A stretch of DNA of 64,000 nucleotides from Lactobacillus sp. ESL0791 (GCF_029433255.1 NZ_JAQTHU010000001.1:1674001-1738000); one strand, 5' to 3'; positions 47,418-55,667 are shown, counted from the first letter of the stretch. Notes: a model not told the origin generated them from the letters alone. A program made the numbers and translations.

Positions 47418-47454
47418 GTTGGTGCAGATTTCGCTACGCTCCATCTGCACCAAC
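47418..47454 (-). terminator. 12-bp perfect hairpin beside the IS30 tail
   Basis: GTTGGTGCAGAT and ATCTGCACCAAC pair perfectly; on the minus strand TTTTTT follows. It could be a terminator or an IS end remnant. Confidence 0.7.
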
Positions 47455-47558
47455 TAGCAACAAAAACATATTATTCAGTTTAGTCTTTAATCCAGGTGTT
47501 GCACTTGATTTGACAATTCAGCAAATTGACTTTCTTACTTGTTTTTAAAACAATATGC

Positions 47559-47704
47559 TATAATATTGATGTAAAGAAAAGAAGCCATGTTATTAGCATG
47601 ACTTCTTGGCGTAGAACCGCCGCAAAAGGGCGGTCAACTACCAGTTATAATATAACGATTAAATCGTCCTGTAACTGTGCAAGTTATCATCAGGACGGTT
47701 TTTT
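47559..47704 (+). ncRNA. Putative antitoxin RNA of a type I toxin-antitoxin locus
   Basis: An extended -10 box (TGCTATAAT, TATAAT at 47559-47564) would start an RNA near 47571. It contains hairpins AGAAG-CATG/CATG-CTTCT and ACCGCC/GGGCGGT, and ends at a CGTCCTG/CAGGACG stem with a T6 run (47664-47704). It runs toward the toxin gene and shares AACCGCC and GTCAAC as direct repeats with the DNA at the 5' end of the toxin mRNA, as in Fst/par loci. Its length of about 130 nt is inferred. Confidence 0.65.
47664..47704. terminator. Shared terminator of the toxin and antitoxin RNAs
   Basis: CGTCCTG-AACT/AAGTT-CAGGACG stem. The plus-strand T6 run is strong, while the minus strand has only ATTTAATC. 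Confidence 0.7.
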
Positions 47705-47708
47705 GTGC

Positions 47709-47795
47709 TTACTTATGCTTGTCGATATATGTCAACAAAGCAGTGATAAACGTGCCAAACAGCAACATCAAAGATATTGCTTCGAACACACTCAC
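47709..47795 (-). CDS. 28-residue holin-like (Hol_Tox) type I toxin
   Basis: This very short gene starts at GTG 47795 and reads MSVFEAISLMLLFGTF, followed by a few more hydrophobic residues and YIDKHK. One membrane helix with a charged Asp-Lys-His-Lys tail matches the putative holin-like toxin family (PF16935-like: S-V-x-E-A-L-S-L-M). AAAGG lies about 9 nt upstream. Such peptides insert into the membrane and are silenced by an antisense RNA; the convergent RNA at 47571-47703 is the candidate. Toxicity is inferred from the family. Confidence 0.82.
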   Translation of the reverse strand: MSVFEAISLMLLFGTFITALLTYIDKHK

Positions 47796-47847
47796 AAGTG
47801 ACTGCCTTTCTAGTAAGAGGTTGGAATATGACTCCAAATGAGTTCAT
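47713..47847 (-). CDS. Possible 44-codon leader ORF overlapping the toxin
   Basis: An ATG at 47847 with an excellent AAAGGAG site 9 nt upstream opens a frame (MNSFGVIFQPLTRKAV...) that runs past and covers almost all of the toxin gene in another frame. The ribosome site is better than that of the toxin itself. It may be a translational leader controlling toxin synthesis rather than a functional protein. Confidence 0.4.
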   Translation of the reverse strand: MNSFGVIFQPLTRKAVTCECVRSNIFDVAVWHVYHCFVDIYRQA

Positions 47848-47903
47848 AAGCCTCAGCTCCTTTCAAACGATAGTCAACCGCCCTTTATTAACTTTTCTAC
47901 GCT

Positions 47904-47918
47904 AACTAAATTATACCA
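47904..47918 (-). promoter_or_regulatory. Promoter of the toxin mRNA
   Basis: TGGTATAAT on the minus strand (TATAAT at 47910-47915) is an extended -10 element; the -35 is weak. The mRNA would begin near 47904 with a leader of about 110 nt carrying the GGGCGGTTGACT pairing region. Confidence 0.65.
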
Positions 47919-47927
47919 GAAATTTAA

Positions 47928-47957
47928 AAACCATTCAGACAGAAATCTGAATGGTTA
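47928..47957 (-). terminator. Terminator of the histidine phosphatase gene
   Basis: AACCATTCAGA pairs with TCTGAATGGTT around 6 nt, then TTTAAATTT on the minus strand. It insulates the toxin promoter from the genes upstream. Confidence 0.88.
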
Positions 47958-47980
47958 TTTTGTAATGCTACTAATAATTG

Positions 47981-48568
47981 CTACAGTTCCTTAACATTGA
48001 TTGCTTCAATAAAGGTAAATTTCCCTGCATCATAAGCAAATTTTAGAATGCAGCAATTGTGGAAATTTTTAACCCGTTTCTTAATTTCGGCATACGGCAG
48101 CCATTTTTGCAGAAACATGAAGCAGGCACCGCCATGGCTGACGGCAAGAACCCGTTGATGATCCGGCCTGTCCATAATTTTAGTCAGCGTCTTATTCATC
48201 CGCTCCTGCACCTGCAGGTCTGATTCACCGCCAAACTGCAGGAAAAAATCACCATAAGAATGACGGCTGCTGTCGTCATGAGGATTCAGTTGCTCACTCT
48301 GACCCTCAAACACGCCAAAATTCCATTCTTTTAATCCTTTCAGCCGTTCGTAAGGTTGACTTGTAATGTTTTCCAGCGTATCACACGCCCGCTCCTGCGT
48401 TGAAGAATAGGCGTGATCAAATGTGATATCCTGTTGTTTAAAATAACGGCCTACCTCTTGGGCATCGGCGATCCCTTGAGCCGTCAACGGCGAATCCGAA
48501 GCTCCCTGAATCCGATGCAGTTGATTAAATAAAGTTTGGCTATGCCGCATTAAGTACAGTTCCTTCAT
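47981..48568 (-). CDS. Histidine phosphatase family protein
   Basis: The 195-residue protein has LMRHSQTLFN near 6 (RHS instead of RHG), QGASDSPLTAQG and LAVSHGGACF with the second His. It follows the alpha/beta hydrolase gene by 15 nt and is the last gene of a long minus-strand series. It is a distant relative of the protein at 41602-42282. Confidence 0.87.
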   Translation of the reverse strand: MKELYLMRHSQTLFNQLHRIQGASDSPLTAQGIADAQEVGRYFKQQDITFDHAYSSTQERACDTLENITSQPYERLKGLKEWNFGVFEGQSEQLNPHDDSSRHSYGDFFLQFGGESDLQVQERMNKTLTKIMDRPDHQRVLAVSHGGACFMFLQKWLPYAEIKKRVKNFHNCCILKFAYDAGKFTFIEAINVKEL

Positions 48569-48583
48569 TAAATTTTTCTCCTT

Positions 48584-49465
48584 TTACCACAAAAAGTTCC
48601 CGATTAACCGGTCAACCCGAGGATTTTCGTGCAGCTTGCTGTGCTGGCCGTTTGCGCCCTTAATCTCAACTTCACGGTAGCTCCGTGCGCGGCCGCGCAC
48701 CAGATAAGCCAACGAGCGTGCCGAAACAACACTGACATCCCCGTCCGAATTGGTACCGTCTTCCTTATTGCCAAAAATATTCAGGATTGCAACCCCGCGG
48801 GGATAATTTTTCCTGTTCTTCAGCAAGTATTTATAAGACTTATTCAAATACTTGGGCCGGCCATCCGCCAAAATTTTGTTGCGGTTAGGCTGATCATCCA
48901 TGCCGATAATCCCGTCAAAATGTCCACCCAAATCTACCTGTTTTTGCAGCCGCGGTAAATTCTTCCTGCTGCCATATTTCATTTGGTAAAAAATCGTGGT
49001 CAGGTTACCCATCGAGTGTGCAACAATATTGTAACGCCGAATACGATATTTCTTCTGCAACAACACGATTAAATTGTAAAACCATTCCCGTGTCTGGTAG
49101 TAATCGCCGTTTTTATTGTCCTGCATCACAACCTGAATCAACGGCCGCTTAACATTGGCCGCCCAAGCACCTTTCAGCCTGACCCGGCCATCTCGCAGAA
49201 TCGTTGCAGTCAGCACTTTCTGAGCACCATTATGTTTTTCTGCATAAGCAATCATACTGTTGGTTGACCTGGCACTCGCACCCCAGCCGTGAAGATAGAG
49301 TGTTGGCACGACGGTCCCACGGTTTTCAACCTTACCAACATCAGCCTTAGAATCGACCTGATAAGTCTGCTTTTCTTGCCGCAAGAAGCAAAAGGCACCA
49401 GCTGCAAGCAGCAGGCAAAAAACACCAATAATTAACGTAACAATTGTTTTCCTTTTTTTAGTCAT
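48584..49465 (-). CDS. Membrane-anchored alpha/beta hydrolase (DUF915-like)
   Basis: The 293-residue protein has an N-terminal hydrophobic anchor (about 8-28) and an extracellular alpha/beta-hydrolase fold. PTLYLHGWGAS near 55 forms the oxyanion region, the nucleophile Ser is in IVAHSMGNL near 150, and the catalytic His is probably in NGQHSKLHENP near the C-terminus. The family is common in lactobacilli; substrates are unknown. Confidence 0.86.
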   Translation of the reverse strand: MTKKRKTIVTLIIGVFCLLLAAGAFCFLRQEKQTYQVDSKADVGKVENRGTVVPTLYLHGWGASARSTNSMIAYAEKHNGAQKVLTATILRDGRVRLKGAWAANVKRPLIQVVMQDNKNGDYYQTREWFYNLIVLLQKKYRIRRYNIVAHSMGNLTTIFYQMKYGSRKNLPRLQKQVDLGGHFDGIIGMDDQPNRNKILADGRPKYLNKSYKYLLKNRKNYPRGVAILNIFGNKEDGTNSDGDVSVVSARSLAYLVRGRARSYREVEIKGANGQHSKLHENPRVDRLIGNFLW

Positions 49466-49501
49466 TTGCCTGTACCTCCGCTATTTGCCTAACTTAGCAT
49501 G

Positions 49502-50509
49502 CTATTTCAGATCTTCATCTAGCAGCATCACACCTTCCGCCGGATTGTGGTCAATTGCCCCAACAATTTTGTGCGGCAGATACGGCTCTTCCAGGTAGGC
49601 AATATCTTCATCTGTTAATTTAACATCTAATGCTGCCGCCGCGCTATCAAAATGACTGGCCTTGGTGGCCCCAATTATCGGCGCCGTCACACCCTTGGCC
49701 CACTGCCAGGCCAGCGCAATTTGCGACATCTGCACACCATATTTTTCCGCCAATTCGTTAACCCGCTTGGTAATCTGCAGGTCATACTTTTTCGTATGAT
49801 CGTACTTGCCGCGGGCAACGCGGTCAGTCCTGCTGCGCAAGGTATTGGCATCCCAGTTAGGCCGAGCCAGCCGCCCCGCAGCTAGTGGGCTGTAGGGCAT
49901 CAGCGACACCCCCATCTGTTTACAAATCGGAATTAATTCATGCTCATCTTCGCGGTAGAGCAAGTTATAGTGATTTTCCATTGCCGAAAACTGGGTCCAG
50001 CCGTGATCACGCGCAGCCAGCTGCATATTATAAAATTGGTAGCCGTACATGGCAGAAGCACCAATTGCCCGAACTTTGCCAATTTTAACCAAATGATCAA
50101 GTGCCGCCATCGTTTCCTCGATTGGCGTGTCATAGTCAAAGCGGTGAATCAGGTAGAGATCAAGGTAATCAGTCCCCAGCCGCGTCAACGTGCCGTCAAT
50201 TTCCCGGTTGATAGCTTCTTTCGACAGGCGCCCCGGATTAAAATAAACCTTTGACGAAATCACTACTTTGTCTCTTGATGTGTGATTTTTAATTGCCTTG
50301 CCCAGGTATTCCTCGCTCGTTCCGGCTGAATAGCCGTTGGCCGTATCAAAAAAGTTGATTCCCAGATCCAAGGCGTGACCGATGACCCGGTCACTGGCCG
50401 CTTCATCCAGCGTCCAATCATGCATGCTCCCGGCCTTGCCAAAACTCATACAGCCGACACAGACTTTTGACACCTTGATATCAGTTTTACCTAAATTTGC
50501 GTATTTCAT
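49502..50509 (-). CDS. Aldo/keto reductase
   Basis: The 335-residue NADPH-dependent oxidoreductase starts MKYANLGKTDIKVSKVCVG, with FFDTANGYSAGTSEEYLG (Asp, Tyr), VVISSKV (Lys) and LDLYLIHRFD (His) giving the catalytic tetrad, and APIIGATKASHFDSA for the cofactor phosphate. AGGAGA precedes the ATG at 50509; the longer frame to 50632 crosses the acetyltransferase remnant and was rejected. Confidence 0.93.
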   Translation of the reverse strand: MKYANLGKTDIKVSKVCVGCMSFGKAGSMHDWTLDEAASDRVIGHALDLGINFFDTANGYSAGTSEEYLGKAIKNHTSRDKVVISSKVYFNPGRLSKEAINREIDGTLTRLGTDYLDLYLIHRFDYDTPIEETMAALDHLVKIGKVRAIGASAMYGYQFYNMQLAARDHGWTQFSAMENHYNLLYREDEHELIPICKQMGVSLMPYSPLAAGRLARPNWDANTLRSRTDRVARGKYDHTKKYDLQITKRVNELAEKYGVQMSQIALAWQWAKGVTAPIIGATKASHFDSAAAALDVKLTDEDIAYLEEPYLPHKIVGAIDHNPAEGVMLLDEDLK

Positions 50510-50510
50510 T

Positions 50511-50682
50511 TTATTCTCCTTTGCTCGACTTAATTGGCCGAATAAACTTGGCAGGAACACCGGCAACAACCGTATTGGTCGCCACATCCTTGGTGACAAC
50601 GGCACCTGCACCGACGATGGCGTTTTCGCCAATTGTCACTCCCGGCAAAATAATCGCGCCGCTGCCCAGCCATGCTCCAAAA
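50511..50682 (-). pseudogene. 3' remnant of a hexapeptide acetyltransferase
   Basis: The minus strand encodes [20 protein letters not shown], continuing with [28 protein letters not shown] and a TAA just before the aldo/keto reductase. This is the left-handed beta-helix C-terminus of a maltose O-acetyltransferase-like protein. Its first two thirds are missing; the frame joins the oxidoreductase remnant near 50682. Confidence 0.85.
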
Positions 50683-50932
50683 CATCATCTTCCCATTTTT
50701 TCAGCAATGGTGGGCAGCTATACCAATAAAACGGAAACTGCAAGACAATTCGGTCGGCTCATTCAAGCAAGGCCTGTTCTTTGGCAACATCAATCTGCCA
50801 ATCGGGATAATGAGCATACTCATCCCGCACTTTCAACTGTGAACCAGAATACTTTTTAAGTTCATTCATTAAACAAGCGTTGACTTTAGAAACAGCTAAG
50901 TTAGGATGAAACACTTCTACTAAAATTTTCAT
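50682..50932 (-). pseudogene. 5' remnant of an NAD(P)H oxidoreductase (flavodoxin-like) with an internal stop
   Basis: From the ATG at 50932 (AGGGGA upstream) the frame reads MKILVEVFHPNLAVSKVNA and continues as the YPDWQIDVAKEQALLE segment of KefF/YhdA-type quinone reductases. It meets an in-frame TGA at 50759-50761, then continues [22 protein letters not shown] before fusing to the acetyltransferase tail. It is broken by a point stop and by a deletion. Confidence 0.85.
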
Positions 50933-50945
50933 TGTAAATCCCCTA

Positions 50946-52109
50946 CTATAATTTATCCGGATTTAAAACCTGCTTTAAGCGATTCAATCCATCTAATAAC
51001 ATCTGACTTGGGCAGGCATAATTCAGCCGCAAAAAATATTTGCCATTGCCGCGGTACACCGTTCCCGGAGCTAAAATCAGACCGGTTTTAGCTCTGATAA
51101 TTTCCGCAAGTTCCGCAGAATTTTGCGTCCAGTGCGACACATCAAGCCACATCAAATAGGTGGCGCGGCCAGAAGAAATTTTTAATTCTGGAATATTGTC
51201 CTTAATAAAATTAACCGCCAATAGCCAATTTGCTTTCAGCTGCTGCTGCAATGCGGCAATCCAATCTTTGCCATCACGATAGGCGGCAATTGTTCCCGGA
51301 ACCGACAGAATATTAGGTTCCGCTAGTTCATCGTTATTTAGACCGCGGTTAATCTGATTGCGCAAGTTTTCATCCGGCACAATCACCGTCGCAGCATGTA
51401 AGGCGGCGACATTAAAGGCTTTACTTGGTGAAACCAGCGTTACAATTTGCTCATTCCCACTTTTAACCAAAGAAAAAAGTGGCGTATATATTGTCTTGCC
51501 CCATGCCAAATCACCATGAATTTCATCGCTAACCAGTTTGACATGATAAGTCGTACACAAGTTTAAAATCTTACGCAATTCATCTCTTGTCCAAACTTTA
51601 CCGACCGGATTATGCGGATTGCACAGAATCATCATTGTCGTCAGCGGTTCCGCAAGTTTTTCTTCCAAATCATGCCAGTCAATGCGATAAGAATTGCCAT
51701 CATAAGCCAAGTCGCTGCTCAATGTGTGCCGGCCATTATTTTCGATCGAATGGAAAAAGATATCATAAACCGGTGCCTGCACCAAAATATTGTCGCCAAT
51801 ATTTGTCGCCCAGCGAACAAGTGATGACAGCGCTGGAATAACGCCGTTTGCGTAAAGCAGCCATTCCCGCTTTATTTGGGCGTGGTGCTGCGTTTGGTAC
51901 CAATTGATAACCGCTTGGTAATAATCCTCAGGGATATTCTCATAGCCAAATACCCCAAGATTAACTTTTGCTTGCATCGCCGTCACAATTTCGGGAGCAG
52001 CCCGAAAGTCCATGTCTGCAAGCGACATTGGCAATTCATTTTTTCCCACATCCCACTTAGCGGAATTTGTATTTCTGCGTGAAACTATTGTTGTAAAATC
52101 ATAATTCAT
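50946..52109 (-). CDS. MalY/PatB-type PLP aminotransferase (probable cystathionine beta-lyase)
   Basis: The 387-residue fold-type I PLP enzyme starts with the MalY/PatB pattern FTTIVSRRNTNSAKWD, has CNPHNPVGKVWTRDEL and the PLP-Lys in VSPSKAFNVAAL near residue 230. Family members cleave cystathionine or cysteine, releasing H2S. It lies 2 nt after the DUF3737 gene, so both are read from the same promoter. Confidence 0.92.
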   Translation of the reverse strand: MNYDFTTIVSRRNTNSAKWDVGKNELPMSLADMDFRAAPEIVTAMQAKVNLGVFGYENIPEDYYQAVINWYQTQHHAQIKREWLLYANGVIPALSSLVRWATNIGDNILVQAPVYDIFFHSIENNGRHTLSSDLAYDGNSYRIDWHDLEEKLAEPLTTMMILCNPHNPVGKVWTRDELRKILNLCTTYHVKLVSDEIHGDLAWGKTIYTPLFSLVKSGNEQIVTLVSPSKAFNVAALHAATVIVPDENLRNQINRGLNNDELAEPNILSVPGTIAAYRDGKDWIAALQQQLKANWLLAVNFIKDNIPELKISSGRATYLMWLDVSHWTQNSAELAEIIRAKTGLILAPGTVYRGNGKYFLRLNYACPSQMLLDGLNRLKQVLNPDKL

Positions 52110-52111
52110 AA

Positions 52112-52966
52112 TTATTTTCGCTCTCCAATTTTGGCAATTATTTCAGTCGCAGTGGGATCAACTTTTGTTTTATCCAAAATCAGCAAATTGATTTTTGGCG
52201 CCTTAATCTGCCCACTAAGCGGATTTTTGACGCTGGAGATTGTTGTTGTAACCTCCGCATCAATGTCTGAGCAGTACTCAAACGACAAGTCTGTTTGTAA
52301 TAACCGGCAATTGTGCAAAACTAAATGATCGATGTAACATAAATCCTGATAGCCAGAAATTGTACAATTGATTAACGTTAGATTTTTCGTATTCCAGCCT
52401 AAATATTCGCCATTGATCACCGAGTCATAGATCGTAACGTTTTGACAGTTCCAAAAGGCATCTTTAGACAGCAGCACCGAATCGTGAATTTCTACATCGC
52501 TCGCACCATCAAAGGCATAATTGCCAACGATTTTTAAATGGTCTGCCTTCAACTTGCTGCTGTTCATGCCAAAATAATCACCAGTAGCTTGCACATTCGT
52601 TAACTTAACCTCGTGACAATTCCAAAAAGTTTCTTGCGCATCAGCAAAATCAACATTGTTTAAAGTAATCTTTTGACAGCGCCGAAAAAGCTTTGGTGCC
52701 TGCAATGTGCAATCCTGCATCCGCAAGTTTTTAGCATACCAAATGCCCGAGCGGGCCATTTTTTCTAAGATAGTATTCTTGACAGAAACATTGTCTGTGT
52801 ACCAAAGCGGGTACTTATATTGAAAAATAACTCCGTCTAAAATAAGGTTCTTGCTTTCTTTCAGCGGTGATTCACCGATGCCAAAAGTGGTATTGATAAA
52901 CTTGGCGTCTGCGGTGGCAAACATTGGCCGTTCACCGGAATAATGTTTTTCTTGATATATTTTCAT
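52112..52966 (-). CDS. DUF3737 beta-helix protein
   Basis: The 284-residue protein consists of repeating short beta strands (for example WNCHEVKLTNV, WNCQNVTIYDS, WNTKNLTLINC), the pattern of a parallel beta-helix. It begins with the conserved EKHYSGERPMF. The biochemical role is unknown. It is the first gene behind the MerR-type promoter at 53094-53124 and precedes the PLP enzyme gene. Confidence 0.88.
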   Translation of the reverse strand: MKIYQEKHYSGERPMFATADAKFINTTFGIGESPLKESKNLILDGVIFQYKYPLWYTDNVSVKNTILEKMARSGIWYAKNLRMQDCTLQAPKLFRRCQKITLNNVDFADAQETFWNCHEVKLTNVQATGDYFGMNSSKLKADHLKIVGNYAFDGASDVEIHDSVLLSKDAFWNCQNVTIYDSVINGEYLGWNTKNLTLINCTISGYQDLCYIDHLVLHNCRLLQTDLSFEYCSDIDAEVTTTISSVKNPLSGQIKAPKINLLILDKTKVDPTATEIIAKIGERK

Positions 52967-53093
52967 TTTAACCTCTAGAATTAAACTATAATACTTGCTA
53001 TGATAACTGTGTTTCTTGCTGACAAAAGATAAAATATCTCCATGAAACTATGCTACTTTCATTTATAATTTTTTTATTTGATATGACAAAATC

Positions 53094-53124
53094 ATTTTAC
53101 GACCTCAACCTAACTTTAGGTCAA
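53094..53124 (-). promoter_or_regulatory. MerR-type promoter (19-bp spacer) of DUF3737-malY
   Basis: TTGACC (53119-53124) and TAAAAT (53094-53099) on the minus strand are 19 bp apart and hold the dyad GACCT-12-AGGTC (53101-53122). This resembles the classic MerR-activated promoter. The regulator gene next to it is broken. Confidence 0.85.
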
Positions 53125-53156
53125 GAAGAAAATAAAAAGATTTTAGGCGCAAATTT

Positions 53157-53285
53157 ATGAAAGAAAATCATTCAATAAGTGAAATTGCCATTAAGTTTGA
53201 TTTATCCGTTTCCACTCTCAGATATTATGAGCAAGCAGTGGCAAGAGGCACAGAAAAACAGACTGAATGCAGACAGAGCAGCTAA
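53157..53285 (+). pseudogene. N-terminal remnant of a MerR-family regulator
   Basis: The 42-codon frame starts MKENHSISEIAIKFDLSVST and continues LRYYEQ, a good MerR helix-turn-helix start, and then degenerates into an unrelated tail and stop just before the LysR gene. The dimerisation and effector parts are missing. It is divergent from the MerR-type promoter, the usual place for the cognate activator. Confidence 0.75.
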
Positions 53286-53329
53286 CTACTAAAATAGTTT
53301 CTTACAAACAAAAGATAAGGTGAACACCA

Positions 53330-54220
53330 TTGGAATTTAGAGTATTACGCTATTTTTTAACGATCGCAAACGAACGCAACATTTCGCGTGCAGCGGCCAA
53401 ATTGCACGTTTCACAGCCAACCATTTCCCGCCAAATCCACGAGCTGGAACAAGAATTAGGTGTGACCCTTTTTACCCGCAGCACACGGACAATTAAGCTG
53501 ACCGCTGACGGGGAATACCTGGCAAACCAGGCACGGCAACTGCTGACACTTGCCGACAAGACCGTGGACAATATCGGTAAAACCAGCGAAATAAGCGGCA
53601 GTGTGTTTATTGGCTGCTCGGAAGCGCCGATGATCAGCAGCATTGCCGCGGCAATCAAGCAGTTAAATGCCGTTGCTCCCAAGGTAACCGTTAACCTCTA
53701 CAGCTGTGACGCCACCGAGGTTAAATACAAAATTCAGAACGGTGTCTTTGATTTTGGCTTTGTCCTCGAACCCTTTGATAAAGTTGATTACAACTTTTTA
53801 ATGCTGCCGGGAGCTACCAGATGGGGGATCTTGACTAGGCGTGATTCAGCCCTCGCTCAAAAGACAACGATTAAAGTTAACGATTTGATCGGCCAACCCG
53901 TGATCATGCCGCAGCGGCACAACAGCCGCAATTTATTAACTGATTGGTTTGGCAGCAACAATTTTTCCTTCCACATTGTTGCCACCTATAATCTGCTCAA
54001 TAACGCTGCGGTGCTGGCCAAATGCGGTGTCGGTCATGTGCTCTGTTTAGATAAAATTGTCAATACTCAGAACACAGACTTAAAATTTATTCCATTGGAG
54101 CCAAGTTTAATCATTCATTCAACGCTCATTTGGCCGACAACAGCACTCTTGTCACAAGCAGCCAAAGCTTTTCTGCACCAGCTGAAAAAGCTTTTACCAC
54201 CAGATAAACAAACCTTATAA
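53330..54220 (+). CDS. LysR-family transcriptional regulator
   Basis: The 296-residue protein starts at a TTG behind AAGGTG, with the LysR HTH (about 1-60; NISRAAAKLHVSQPTISRQIHELEQELG) and an effector domain (about 88-290). It is followed by a flavin-dependent oxidoreductase gene and is divergent from the redox gene set, either of which may be its target. Confidence 0.92.
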   Translation: MEFRVLRYFLTIANERNISRAAAKLHVSQPTISRQIHELEQELGVTLFTRSTRTIKLTADGEYLANQARQLLTLADKTVDNIGKTSEISGSVFIGCSEAPMISSIAAAIKQLNAVAPKVTVNLYSCDATEVKYKIQNGVFDFGFVLEPFDKVDYNFLMLPGATRWGILTRRDSALAQKTTIKVNDLIGQPVIMPQRHNSRNLLTDWFGSNNFSFHIVATYNLLNNAAVLAKCGVGHVLCLDKIVNTQNTDLKFIPLEPSLIIHSTLIWPTTALLSQAAKAFLHQLKKLLPPDKQTL

Positions 54221-54308
54221 TTTGTTTTTCCTTTCTCAATTATCATATGTTGCTCAGACGATAATGTCTAATACCTAAATTGCAATGCTTACTATGCTTA
54301 AAAGGCAT

Positions 54309-54347
54309 AAAAAATATTCTCCTGTTAAGTCAGAAGAATATTTTTTA
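54309..54347. terminator. Terminator of the LysR gene
   Basis: AAAAAATATTCT pairs with AGAATATTTTTT around an 11-nt loop; T/A runs flank both arms. No gene was found in 54221-54500. Confidence 0.82.
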
Positions 54348-54500
54348 CTTGACCAACCCGCTGGTAACCTAGTGGGATTCTGTTTTTTATTGAAATTATT
54401 TTTGTTAACAGTCAGCACGGAAATTTGACTTGTTTTTCCTAACATAGTATCTTTTAAAAAGATTGTTCTTACAAAAAGTAAGTAATATGGAGGAAAAATT

Positions 54501-55568
54501 ATGCAAACTAATAATGATAAGTTGATTTTTGGCGTTGATTCTTTCGGTGACGTTCTCGATAATCCGGAAACTAACCAACCGGAAAACTATGAAGCTGCCC
54601 TCGAGCAAATTGTTAAAGAAGCAAAACTGGCCGATGATTTGGGAATTGATGTCATCGCTCTTGGTGAACACCACCGGCCGGAATACGCTATTTCCAGCCC
54701 AGAAATGGTCCTGGCAGCAATCGCGACCGTCACTAAAAAGATCAAGCTAAGTACAGGCGTGACGGTTTTAAGTTCTGACGATCCCGTCCGGGTTTACGAG
54801 CGTTTTGCCACGCTTGATAATCTATCCCACGGCCGTGCCCAGATCATGCTGGGGCGCGGTTCGTTCGCCGAATCTTTTCCGTTATTCGGCTATGACCTAG
54901 ACAACTACAACGAATTATTTGAAGAAAAAGTCGCGCTTTTTAACAAACTGTTAGAAGGCGGCCCCGTTACCTGGAAAAGTAAATTTACGCAAAATCTCAA
55001 GAATGTCGAACTCTACCCTAAAATCAACGGGCACAAATTAGAGACTTATATTGGGGTCGGCGGCACCCCCGAATCAATCTTGCGGGCAGCTTACTACGGC
55101 TTCCCCGTCATTTTGGCAATCATTGGAGGTGACCCTGTACGCTTTAAACCATTGGTTGAACTTTACCAAAAAGCCGCCGCCAAATACGACAATCCGCAAT
55201 ACCCGCTAGGAATGCATTCACACGGCGTGATTGCTGAAAGCGATGAAAAAGCTTACGCGGTTGGCTGGAAATATTTGCGCAGATCGATGGATCGCATCGG
55301 TGCTGACCGGGGCTGGCCGCCAATGACCAAGGAACGCTTTGATTACGAAATTAAGGAAGGCTCATACTACATCGGTACCCCAGAACATGTTGCCCATAAG
55401 ATTGCCGCTAAAATCACTAAGTTAGGTGTTAAACGATTTGACTTCATTTACGGCGCCGGTGGCCAATACACCACGATGCGGGAACAATCTCTGCGTCTTT
55501 ATGGTAAAAAAGTAGTGCCAATGGTCAAAGACCTGATTAAATCAGGCCAATACCAATTTGCTAATTAA
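54501..55568 (+). CDS. Luciferase-like (LLM class) flavin-dependent oxidoreductase
   Basis: The 355-residue TIM-barrel protein has LGEHHRPEYAISSPEMVLAA, IKLSTGVTVLSSDDP and GRAQIMLGRGSF, typical of the bacterial luciferase superfamily (FMN- or F420-like cofactor; in lactobacilli presumably FMN). GGAGG lies 7 nt before the ATG. Substrate unknown. Confidence 0.92.
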   Translation: MQTNNDKLIFGVDSFGDVLDNPETNQPENYEAALEQIVKEAKLADDLGIDVIALGEHHRPEYAISSPEMVLAAIATVTKKIKLSTGVTVLSSDDPVRVYERFATLDNLSHGRAQIMLGRGSFAESFPLFGYDLDNYNELFEEKVALFNKLLEGGPVTWKSKFTQNLKNVELYPKINGHKLETYIGVGGTPESILRAAYYGFPVILAIIGGDPVRFKPLVELYQKAAAKYDNPQYPLGMHSHGVIAESDEKAYAVGWKYLRRSMDRIGADRGWPPMTKERFDYEIKEGSYYIGTPEHVAHKIAAKITKLGVKRFDFIYGAGGQYTTMREQSLRLYGKKVVPMVKDLIKSGQYQFAN

Positions 55569-55667
55569 AATGCAACTGCTGGTTACCCCGTTTTTAACCG
55601 GCGGTTTGTAGAAGGCAACCGCTAGTTACGCTATAATACCTGTATTAATTATAAGAGGTAGATAGGT

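Noticed and set aside
47526..47801. 91-codon plus-strand frame across the toxin-antitoxin region
   Set aside because: It crosses the antitoxin RNA hairpins, the terminator and the toxin gene, and shows no protein-like composition or ribosome site.
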